From the NCBI GenBank assembly GCA_021234155.1, contig JAJEKV010000293.1, positions 64,001 through 128,000 on the forward strand: a DNA stretch of 64,000 bases. Direction: 5' to 3'. Shown piece by piece: positions 23,811 through 33,296 of the stretch. The notes beneath the pieces were generated by a model, which saw only the letters and a program-made list of their open reading frames with translations, was not told the origin of the DNA and made no database searches. The stretch is from Isoetes taiwanensis. Taxonomy: Eukaryota; Streptophyta; Lycopodiopsida; Isoetales; Isoetaceae. The first letter of the stretch is position 1. Every line of letters starts with the position of its first letter. The translations under genes were made by a program, and so were the position numbers.

Positions 23811-24230
23811 TCAAATATCTTGTACCATCTTGAGGCGTTTAATAGCCTCATCACAATCAACATGTTCTACCACATCAATACAATCATTACTAGACATCGT
23901 ATTATCTGAACTCTGGAGATTATGAAGCGCAGGGGCCTCACGGCATACCTTCTTTGACCTCTTCCTTGCACGAGACTCCATCCTGGCAACCTTTTTCCAA
24001 GTGGCATGTTGCCATAACGCTCTATTACTCGGACTATTAGGACAATCATCCATAAGATATCATCCATAACTATCTTAGACGTATCAGGAGAAGAAGAAGT
24101 GTCACCTTGAGGAATAAAGGGAACAATAGGTGCATGTGAAGGTACAAATGCAGGAACAATAGGCGTATACTTAGGTGCTAGAGACAACGTCGTTGGAGCT
24201 AGACGTATATCAACTTAGAATAGAATAGAA
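23811..24230 (-). pseudogene. second LINE ORF1 C-terminal fragment behind an internal tail
   Basis: Downstream of an internal (ATTCT)n tail at 24,216-24,241 the minus strand resumes with ORF1-like sequence (LAPKYTPIVPAFVPSHAPIV). It is homologous to the preceding ORF1 (SLAPSSASIVPF near 24,440). It ends in another frame with WKKVARMESRARKRSKKV and DCDEAIKRLKMVQDI, a basic tail seen at the end of plant LINE ORF1 proteins. The arrangement looks like two ORF1 3' parts joined in series. Confidence 0.5.
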
Positions 24231-24320
24231 TAGAATAGAATACATTTATGTCCTTTGTGCCGTAAGGCCCCTGGACTTGTGTAGCATGGGCGAGCTCCCT
24301 ACAAGGGTGCTACTAGCACA

Positions 24321-25552
24321 TCACGCTGTTTTAATGTAGCCTTTTCGGAAGGCTGACTTTTTTCCTTTAATACCGGCACCCCGCTTTACCTCGGCTTCTT
24401 GGCCGTGCGAAGTAAAAGGAACAATAGATGCAGAAGATGGTGCTAAAGACAGTGCCATTGGAACTGGATGTAAATCAACTTCCATAGCCGAGGAGTGTAA
24501 AACAACTGGCATAGGTTGATCATGAGTAGGTGCAGAATTAACACCATGAACTTGAACCTGAGATAAAGCAGAAGGTTTAACAGAAGCTTGAGATACACGA
24601 GGGCCTCTTTGAAAGCCAGCAAAAGCCTCTTTATCAGGAAATAAGCGAGCCAATTCTGGTCCATTCAAAAGCTTAAGATCCAATTTCTTATACCAAGGAC
24701 CACTTTTAACCACTATACACTCTGGTAAAGGCGAATCCACTGGCATAGAAACACAAATCCTTGGGCCATTCATGATAGAATGTGAAATATGAACCCCAAG
24801 TCCAGATGCAATTTCTGATAAGAACTGATGAGCCATTAAATCTGGAGGAAGATTTGATATTGAAAACCAGCAAGGCATCTTTAAAGCCACTAACCATACG
24901 GTGTAAAGCTAGGGGGAATATCTTGGTACATTATATACTCCCCACCAATAGGATCAATCCCTCTAGACACCAAAGACTCCACTGTATCACTATTATCAAA
25001 CATAATCAGGACAAAGTTTTTTGCCAATAACTTGATGGATTGAAAAGGAGAAAGTTGAAGACGCCGCAAAAGACGAGATAACCACACACGAAATCGTGAG
25101 AAATCTAAATAACCTCCAGTAAAATAGCCAAGGACTGCACAGGAAGATAAGTTCTCGGCACACTTAAGATGCGCATGATGGTCCACCTCAACCACAGGAA
25201 TACCAGAAGCTTGCACAACAGTTTGACAATCAGACTGATAAAATATGTCATCAGAAGGTAATTGTTGTTGGAGCTGAGCTGCTCGAGCTTTCAATGTATC
25301 TAAAATTGATGATAACTCTTCCTTACTCCCCTTAGACAACACCTGCAAAGCAGCTGACACTCTAGCTTTTCTAGAGGCACTAGGTACATCTTTACAGATC
25401 CATTCACTAAATCTTTGATATGAGACTTTTGCAACAGAATCAGATGATGTCCAGGCACCAGCATGAGCTTGAGGCTGAGAAGCTGGCACAAAACCTTGCA
25501 GAGGAGGAAAAGCTCCTTCTAGATCTATTGCATGGGATGCAGAAACCACCAT
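24321..25552 (-). pseudogene. LINE ORF1, DUF4283-type RNA-binding protein (frameshifted)
   Basis: The start MVVSASHAIDLEGAFPPLQG lies at 25,552. The reading frame runs 220 codons and then shifts near 24,890 into a second frame that ends at 24,321. The middle has the DUF4283 signature seen in plant LINE ORF1 proteins: IKLLAKNFVLIMFDNSDT... followed by CWFSISNLPPDLMAHQFLSE. An earlier segment is helical and coiled-coil prone (ILDTLKARAAQLQQQL). ORF1 proteins bind the element RNA. One single-base shift is enough to explain the break. Confidence 0.7.
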
Positions 25553-26994
25553 CTCTCAAAAAGTGGCCGAAATTGAAGAGGCCCAATCCGGCCCCTAAGC
25601 TGTAAGAAAAAGCTAACAAAAGTGATACTGGTAGAAAGCCCTTAGAACAAGCTTTCCAACGAGCTAAAGATCATCACAAACAGAGCCCGGATCCATAAGT
25701 TACACGAAAAAGCATCAGCAGCCCTGGGCGCCAGAAGCATGGGCGCCCAGCTATCCAGCTCAAACCAAAGGATGCCTATGCTTTAAAGTAGCAGCATTTT
25801 AAGTGTTCTAATACAGCTGAATAAATGGCTTAGCACGTGCCATTCTTAGAAACAGGTCCTGATATGTTTAACATGGGATCATCTAGTAATTGGGCATGCA
25901 CATTTGAAAATGCTGAGATTTTGTCAAGCTATGATCTGAATGCTTCTAATCCAGTTGTTTGAAATAATTAAAGCTAATAAGCTAAATTGTTTGGTGGCGA
26001 TTTGATAAACCTTTATGCATGTAACATGCATATTTGCTTTTGAAAGTTGAATGAGAATATAGCATGCATGTGCCAGTTCTAATCTGCATCTGTCATATGT
26101 CATTTGTCAGTCCAATGCATATTTCCACTTCGTTCTACGATTAATAACATAGTCCATGGATGCACTCTATAAGCTGGTTCTTGGTCTGAAAAATCACTGG
26201 AATAGTGCTGCCCACTGTTATATGATTTTTTTAATATTTTAACACAGTATAACCATATTTTCCATTCCGAGAGGAACTGTTCACATACCTTAGCTGGTTA
26301 TAGGGACACTATATTTTTTGATGTATTACTCTAATATTGCTGGCCTTTTGGATAGCTTCTTTTAGCATACATGCTAAGAGTAGATGATGCATGCAGGATA
26401 TTTATTTAGGGTAAAGACCCTTAGATATTTTCTACTCATAATTTCAATTATATTTATGCTGTAACATGCTCATATTGTCTACAGCTAGTTTACATCTCTA
26501 TTGTTGTTTTGGATTGCAAATGAGGTGAAGGGCGTTAAGCTCAAGAAACCTATAGCTTACCTGTTAGTAGCTTAGGCTCTTACCCTGATTAAGGCTAACT
26601 GTCCTTTGGTTCTCATCAGCAGTAACCGGGTTTCTTGCTCCTTGGTTTGTTTTCCGATTTATTCAAGTTGGAAAAGCTATACGACATGATGACACTGAAG
26701 ATATATTTACGATATCAAGTCTGCTGAGTTTTATGGGATTAATCCCAAAATATTTTTAATCTTAGGTTGTTCTATTGAACTCCCCTAAAGGTAAATATGA
26801 TGTATTGGACAAAATTTTAATATGATTGACAAAAGGAAATTGTTATTGGCTATAGATTGTGGTATATCTTAACCATTCTTAAGGCTTAGGTCAAAATTAC
26901 ACCTGTTTTTGGCTTAAGGCTGCATATTGACCGGAAGTGGTCTTTGCAAAAGTCCATGGAAGGTAAAAGTCTGTTGTTACAGATTTTAAAAGGT

Positions 26995-27025
<31 letters not shown>

Positions 27026-27635
27026 GATTTGTCTAATGCTCACTTAGGACCTTGAGAGGCCATGGAGCACAAATATACAAGAATGTTCGGTGCGTATCCA
27101 CCTTGCTCATATACCCTCCTAGAAAATATGGTTTCAAATTTAACAATGCAGAAAAGTCGTCTACGTGTATGTCGAACTCATCTCTCATAAACTCATATGC
27201 TTAACAATGTAAAAAAGTATGGGTCTCATCTTCTGCGTCTCCTGAACCGCATATCTTACACTTTCTGTCTTCCAAGGAGACTTTGAACCATCTGCCTACT
27301 TCAACTTCTAATCGATGAGAGCTGGTGCTCTATCTAGCTATAATTTGCTTATGTGCTTTTGGAATATCCGAGCATAGATAAGCTTAACTTTTGTAATCTG
27401 TCATGACATTTACTTTTCCTCTGTAATGAACCATTCTGCTACCTGGGGCCGCACATAAACAATCCATTGCAAGCTTTTCCAGTAAGGTTCTAGCCTCCTA
27501 TTTGTCACTAGGCCGATTTGCTTCTGACAGCCCCCACTTATTCGCCCAGTTCCAGAAGCCTCTTAGCCACCGTTGCTCTGAATTTGCCATAGCTTGATAA
27601 GAGATTCGATTTGAGCTCTATTCTTTGAGCCTATT

Positions 27636-29240
27636 CTAAAAATTTACAGATTGATATAGTGGTTCAAGCTCCAGGGGTAGCATCCCAGCTTCTGCAAGCA
27701 TTATTGCATACGGAGTTTGAGCATTGATCCCAAGCTCTTCTTGCAAAAACATTTTCTGCACGGATTCTACTTGGCTCCATAGCCTATTTAAGCATATTGG
27801 CCTCCACATTGGTGTACCATACAATAACACCGTTTGAACCAGAGTCTTGAAAAGTGTTTTTTCAACCCCCAATCAACTAATGATGTTCTGTTATACCTCA
27901 ACAGCATGTTGTACAGAGCTGATTTACCACCTGTGACTCTTCTTTTTATACATTTTTTTGAACTGTAGTTTGAAACAAAATCAATGCCTAGATATTTGTA
28001 GCAATCTACTATTTCTAGTGCTTGGCCCTGGTATAAAAAATCCGGTCTCTCCCTAGTTCTAAATACCATGATTTTTTATTTAGCCACATTCACCTTCATC
28101 CCTTTTGCAATGCAAAACTGTTCCAGCCTATGCAAATGCTTCTGTAATACTTGTTTTTTGTTTGCTAACAGCACTACATCATCCGCATCTAATAAAAGCT
28201 AGATAAGATGCGTACCTATTTGTGTGCCCGACAATGATTGATCTTTCAGCCATTCTTCTAATTCATCTATGAATATGCCAAATAGAGTTGGAGATAGCGG
28301 GCATCCTTGACGTACTCCAACCGTGCTTCTCATTAGTGTGCTTCAATTCACAGAGACTTTAATCAATACTTCTGAGTATAGCTGGGCTATGGCTTCCCTA
28401 ATTTCTTCAGGGACCCCAAACCGTACCATTCTCTCAATTAACTTATCCCTCGAAACAGGGTCATTAATGCCTTTGCAAAATCAATGAACACCACAAACAA
28501 AGCTGCATTCGAATTTCTAGCCTTCTCCATCAATACTCTGAGTGCAAGGGCATGGTCTAAGGTGTTGTGTCCTTTTCTAAAACCCCCTTGACATGGGGAG
28601 TGCTTATTATTCTCTTCTGCCCAAGAGCTACGTTTATATTCCAAAAGACTGCCCATGATTTTCGCAAAGGTACTTCCAATAAGAATTGTTCTGTAATTTG
28701 CCCCACCACTTTAGCAATGTAAAGTGGTGGGGGCAGGACCCATCTGGGTGTGTTGTAAAGTGTCACATGTCCGATAGGACGCTGCCCTGTGGCGTGACGT
28801 TAAAATCTGTTCTTCTTCTTCTTCTTCTTATCTCTTGCTTTGTGAATTGGGTGGACCTTAAAGGTCCTCCAGCTATCTGGCAAACCAATTCTGATCCCTT
28901 CATTTATCAAGTCTGTAAGCGTAGACAGTGTCCGTTGTCTGCCCCATTTTAGGAGCTCCACACATACTCCATCCAAGTCACATGCTTTACCATTAGCCAT
29001 GTTACTTATTGTCTCCTTCACTTCAGACTCTGTGAAAACAATACAAGCATTGGAGGTTGTTTTTGGCATGCTATTATGACCACTCTTTTCATACAGGTCT
29101 TTGACTAGTTTCAGCAGCGCATCTTCATCTAAACTAGTGTGCTCAAATTTGCCTCTATACATACCCCAAAAAGCTTTTGATGTGTGTTTGAGCTGCTCTA
29201 TCAGTTCTTTTTACCTTTTCTTATAGTAATCATGCTTCTT
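27636..29240 (-). pseudogene. LINE reverse transcriptase (broken)
   Basis: Minus-strand pieces in order: KKELIEQLKHTSKAFWGMYR (pre-RT), FTESEVKETISNMANGKACD, LPDSWRTFKVHPIHKA, then after an insertion NYRTILIGSTFAKIMGSLLE, CQGGFRKGHNTLDHAL, FVVFIDFAKA (motif A), VGVRQGCPLSPTLFGIFIDE (motif B), LLLDADDVVLLA (motif C) and YKYLGIDFVSNYSSKKC. Motif C is DADD where the plus-strand LINE at 60,890 has YADD. In-frame stops are visible in several pieces. It is the same general family as the LINE at 56,500-62,115. Confidence 0.85.
28702..28830 (+). mobile_element. small SINE-like insertion in the LINE RT
   Basis: The LINE reading frame is interrupted between its HKARD and NYRTI parts by about 130 bp. 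The insert starts with a strong hairpin (CCCCACCACTTTA ... TAAAGTGGTGGGG, 28,702-28,735). It then has a GTCC-GATA-GGAC stem at about 28,769-28,780 and GTGACGTTAAAATCTG, and ends in (TTC)n at 28,810-28,829. The end resembles the 3' ends of LINEs elsewhere in this window, so it may be a SINE using the same machinery. It has no coding capacity. Confidence 0.55.
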
Positions 29241-30010
29241 TTCCCTCAAAAGTTGCTTGTACGGGATCAATATCCTCATGCTGGAAACTTAGCAAACGCT
29301 TAACCTGTGCCAGAAACTTAGTCAGGGAAAAATCGAAGAAGTCATTCATACAGTACTCAGCTAGCTCGTAGAGGACTTTTGTCTTCATCTTGTGCTTGAC
29401 ATTGGCGATACGATATGTCCTAATAATATCGTCATACCAAAAGGTACTCTTGCTCGTTGACATAAATTATCGATAATGTATCCAGCCCGGTAAGTTTGGT
29501 CCCCTGGCTTCTATGTATTGGCATTTCCTCAGCCAACTGTTTCCATCGCACGGTATCTTTCTGGCTGACTCGCTCATCATCCTCCGAAGAAGAGGGGACG
29601 TGCATCTTTCCCTTCTCTGCGGGTATATCCTCATCGTCCACATAATGGTCCATCTAGATGGCCAAGGGGCAGATCTCAAAGTAGATCTGATCATTATGCT
29701 GTAGGGTGGAAGTGTGCTTGGCCCAACGAATAATGCCACAGAGGACGTTGGAGGCATGTCGGTCGCCTCCCATCATTCGTAGCAAAAGTGCTTGGCTAAG
29801 GTATAACTGAGGAGGCTCTCCGTGTTGGATGCACTGGGGAACCATGCCCTGGATGTAAAACTCGAAGAATGCAGCATAGTCAGGGTGTGCCTGCATGTTA
29901 GTGATGAGATCCACTTCTTGGAGCAAATAGGGATAGAGAAGCTCGAAGGGCACCTGGTGGTCCCAATGTTCCCTGTCCATGCACCATTGTTGGCGTTTAG
30001 AGAAGTCCAT
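29230..30010 (-). pseudogene. unknown protein, one stop and one frameshift
   Basis: Minus-strand frame beginning MDFSKRQQWCMDREHWDHQV at about 30,010, after a pyrimidine-rich leader (CTCCCTCTCTCCTCCTG). It runs about 118 codons to a single in-frame stop (...EICPLAI*), continues in the same frame (MDHYVDDEDIPAEKG...) for about 65 codons, shifts near 29,450, and ends ...LSFQHEDIDPVQATFEGK. In total it is about 260 residues with aromatic and acidic patches. I see no known domain. Long same-strand openness argues for a real but decayed gene, perhaps an element-specific ORF. The LINE to its left probably truncates it or was inserted at its end. Confidence 0.45.
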
Positions 30011-30119
30011 GAGTCAAGAAGAAAAGAACAGGAGGAGAGAGGGAGCTTGGAGGAGAAAAAAAATAATGGAACCCTAAAAGTGAGAACCACTTTTAATTAT
30101 GCTGACATTAGCTAAATGA

Positions 30120-30620
30120 TTTCCCATGCATAATAGGATGCCATGGATTTGCAAGAGTAGTGATGGTGGCTAGATGCATGCATAGATGATATAATAGGAT
30201 GCTACCTCTTGGGCATGACTATCATTTGCCATGACATATTTAACTTTGTTTTTGTGTTTGATGCGATGGATGGGATTTCTATACCTCTGGACAAAATGCT
30301 TAGCAGTTTGCTTGCCATCAGTTCTTTCAACAACAGTGACACTACATGCTTAGTCCATTTTATGGTTTCAATCTAAACATTGGTGTCTAGCAAGATTCGT
30401 CTTGATTGCAATTTTAATTGACTTTCTATTCCTACTATTCTTATTTATATTAATTAGAAGAAACTTTTTTAGACAGGTATAGCAAGGGCAATATAGTGGA
30501 ACCTTGCCCATCTCCTCTTTTTTTTTCCTTAACGCACTTGCATGGCCTGACATGGTTTTCAACTTGTCATATATGAAATCCAAATATGAAAGCAGGATAA
30601 ATTGTGCTGCCACTTCCAAA
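30120..30620 (-). pseudogene. unknown Cys-rich reading frame, possibly transposase-associated
   Basis: The minus strand from about 30,620 reads ...MSGHASALRKKKEEMGKVPL, then YCPCYTCLKKF, then IKTNLARHQCLD and, across two stops, ACSVTVVERTDGKQTAKHFV... to about 30,230. The CPCxxC cluster followed by a helix and HxxLD-like end faintly recalls the transposase-associated domain of plant CACTA elements. The match is weak. It could instead be an upstream part of the frame at 29,230-30,010, since strand and spacing agree. Confidence 0.3.
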
Positions 30621-33296
30621 CTGCTATCTAGATTTACTGCTAATTGCTAAAGAATGCTACGAGTTCTCAAAAACATGGCAAAATAGGAATACAAAATGAA
30701 TGAATGGAGATAAAAAGCTAGGGAACAAATGGGAGAAGATTCCTTTAACAAGGACCCCTTTTATGTCTATGGAATATGCATGTTATATTTTTAGAACGGG
30801 TCCTATCATACAACCAATTGGCCGAAGCGAAGTGGTGTTCTCATTGAGCTCTTTAAAAACACTGAGTATAAATTGGTTCCCCATATTAGGGGTATAAAAT
30901 TTTGAAAAAGCTTGAAAAATAAAAATGCTCTAAAACTAGGCAATCATCGACAGCATGATGAACATAAATAATACAAGATAAAGATGGTCAAAAAACTAGC
31001 GACAATCATCGGGATGAAAAACCCCATTTTTTCGAATTTCCAGAAAAAAACCCTAATGAGAAACAGTCACCAATGCTTTTGAGGAATGCCTGCAGCACCC
31101 AAACTAGAATGGAGACAACTTCAGTGCGTTGCACCAAACAAAAAGTTGAAGCAAACCAAAAGGGACACTCGACTGCTAACATAAATCGATCGAGAAATGC
31201 TCCGTTACAAACACAATGGCAAGGCAACCCCAAGGATTTAGCGCGACCCCGCGCACTCCAACAACTAAGCAACCTACAGATTTAAGACTGAAAAAAGAGA
31301 GTGCCTCGTTAGGGAGTTAGGTGACTTGAGCATCAATACAATATGATATCAAAATGTACAGTGAGGTTCAAAGGCTTCGGCCACACCAGTAAAGAAACAA
31401 CAGTCGACCAATCGAGAACCATTTGAGGAATGACCATCGAGGGAAACATCCAATTAATATTGCCTCGGAAGCTACAATGCCACGCCAATTTGGAGGCTAT
31501 AGTTCCACACTAAGAAAATGAGACTATGCAAAAAAATTGGAGGCCATTGGGCCAGAACATTGAAAGAAAAGAAGGGAAGAGAATAAAGAGAGATTAGAAG
31601 ATATATAACAAGAAGAGAAGAATAGACAGAGAATTTGAAATACACAAAATAATTGGATATGGGCAATCCATAGTGCATTGGCACCTTGTTTTCCTTGATA
31701 TGTACCACACCTTTCACAAAGGACAAAAAAAAAACAACCCAGACCATTATGCATTTGCACCTTGTTTTCCTTGATATGTACTATACCTTTCACAAGGTTT
31801 AGAAGGGACAAAAAAAGACAACCCAAACCATTACCCCTTACATTTTAAATAAATCCCCCCCTAAAACCCCTGCATATTAGAGCTCCTTCTTCCAATTTCA
31901 CAATACATGTATTGGATTAACACCATTAGGTACATCTACTTCACATTCGTTAGATCTTTAATAGGCCATGTTTGCAAACTCATCACACAATGCATGCACT
32001 ACTTCTATGGTATACTCGAGTTTTGGTCTATAATGCTACAACAAATATTGGAAAAGCATTTACACCATTCTAGAGTTTACGAGGGGTAAGACAAGGCAAC
32101 GGGAGCCTATCCAAGGATACTCATACCTTGATGCATGCCTATATTATTGTTGTGAAGCCAGCCTAATGGCTGGCTCCTCAAAATCGGGCCGCATTCTAAT
32201 TAATACCTCTTAGGCTTCCTTTTTTTTACCATTAATACCTTAGGCTGAGATTCCACTGGCACAGTTATGGGCGTGTCAATTAACTGAACACCAATCCTTT
32301 GATGGCATCTCAGATTTGAAGCTTGGATGATGATTCCACTACCGCAGTTAGCAGTTAGCAAAACGCTGCCCTCAAAACTGAAAACTCTCACATCTAATTG
32401 CAAAACACTCCGTTAATTGCAAAACACTCCGTTAACTATCAGGGGAGCACTGCCGTAACTTTGAGATTATGATAATTGCCGTGGGCTGGATCTCTGCCAA
32501 GTAGAGAGCAGTTGCCGTAGATTTTCGCCAAGTTTGATTTTTTTAAATTCTTGAACGAATTGCCACTGCCGTGAGAGGAATCATCGCCTATCTTAGGTCA
32601 CAGAAGGAAGCCGCAAATAAGATTTTGCTCCCAAAGTGCCGTTGCCGATAGTGGAATCTGGCCCTAAGCAAGATCTTTGAGATCAAATGAAAGCTTTGAT
32701 TATCCAATTCAACTTTTAGATGAATATTTTGAAGGAAGCACATCAGTGACCTTTTTCTAGAAGGAAATGGTCTGAAGGAGCACAAGAAGAAAGCTTCTAG
32801 AACAAAAGGATGAGGCTTGCTGCTTCAGATTTACAAAGGGTTAAGCGCAGTTTGAGGATTGCATATACAAGTGGGTGAACTTACCAACTTTGCATAGCTT
32901 GCTTTTTGTTCTTGCATTGGTCTGAAGCATCATAATTTGCCAAATGGATATGCAGCTTCATCACAGGACATGCGCATGGAAAAAATGAATTTGAGATCTT
33001 AAAAAGGCCACTGCCTGTATGAATGCTCCGTGTTAAAGCATTTTAATCTATAAAAAAAAATAGCAAATGAAATCTCAGACTACAAAGATGGATGTAAAAA
33101 TGGTGCAGATCGATGTTCTACGAGGGCATGGTTCTTTCTTTTGGTAGTAAGCGACCATGGCATTAAGCCCATGGACGTCAAATAAAGGAGCCTTTTACGT
33201 AATAAGACGACTACTGGCACTTCCACGTTAATTACTTCTGTTCGCATTTTAAATGAGCAGACGTGTTTAAATCCAATGTACTTTACCATAGTAGAA
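30621..33296. other. non-coding region with small repeats
   Basis: No gene is supported. Visible structures include a two-copy ~80-bp tandem repeat (31,675-31,749 and 31,750-31,834, sharing CACCTTGTTTTCCTTGATAT) and a perfect GCCAGCC-TAAT-GGCTGGC hairpin at about 32,157-32,174. There is also a 21-bp tandem duplication of TTGCAAAACACTCCGTTAA at about 32,398-32,437, and inverted GATTCCACTA / TAGTGGAATC pairs at about 32,332 and 32,651, suggestive of a MITE-like element. Confidence 0.5.

Larger units (their letters stand above)
23680..25770 (-). mobile_element. ORF1-only LINE (non-autonomous non-LTR element)
   Basis: Minus-strand element with an oligo-T run at its low-coordinate end (a poly(A) tail when read on its own strand). 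It is flanked by GATGCTTATGCTTT (23,666-23,679) and GATGCCTATGCTTT (25,771-25,784), a 14-bp target duplication with one mismatch. Copy A carries the unoccupied site. The body is ORF1 plus 5' and 3' UTRs. Endonuclease and reverse transcriptase are absent, so mobilisation must have used enzymes in trans, or ORF2 was lost by deletion. Confidence 0.8.
10910..27000. repeat. tandem segmental duplication, copy B (split by two insertions)
   Basis: Homologous to copy A in three blocks: 10,910-11,505, 22,356-23,679 and 25,771 to about 27,000. Together they make about 3.15 kb, the same length as copy A. The breaks coincide exactly with the LTR retrotransposon and the ORF1-only LINE. Similarity stops at a long T run at about 27,000, where another LINE begins. 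Copies differ by scattered substitutions and by small indels, often at CG or homopolymer sites. Confidence 0.85.
27000..29250 (-). mobile_element. 5'-truncated LINE with poly(A) tail
   Basis: A run of about 29 T at 26,997-27,025 is the tail of a minus-strand element. Upstream on that strand are a C-terminal zinc motif (CKICGSGDAEDETHTFLHC near 27,260), the thumb, and the RT. The 5' boundary is near 29,250, where the sequence switches to an unrelated reading frame. No target duplication was recognised. The RT itself carries a small plus-strand insertion at 28,702-28,830. Confidence 0.85.

Noticed and set aside
31472-31826. Hydrophobic minus-strand frames
   Set aside because: Generated by the ~80-bp tandem repeat and A-rich plus strand; no protein-like conservation.
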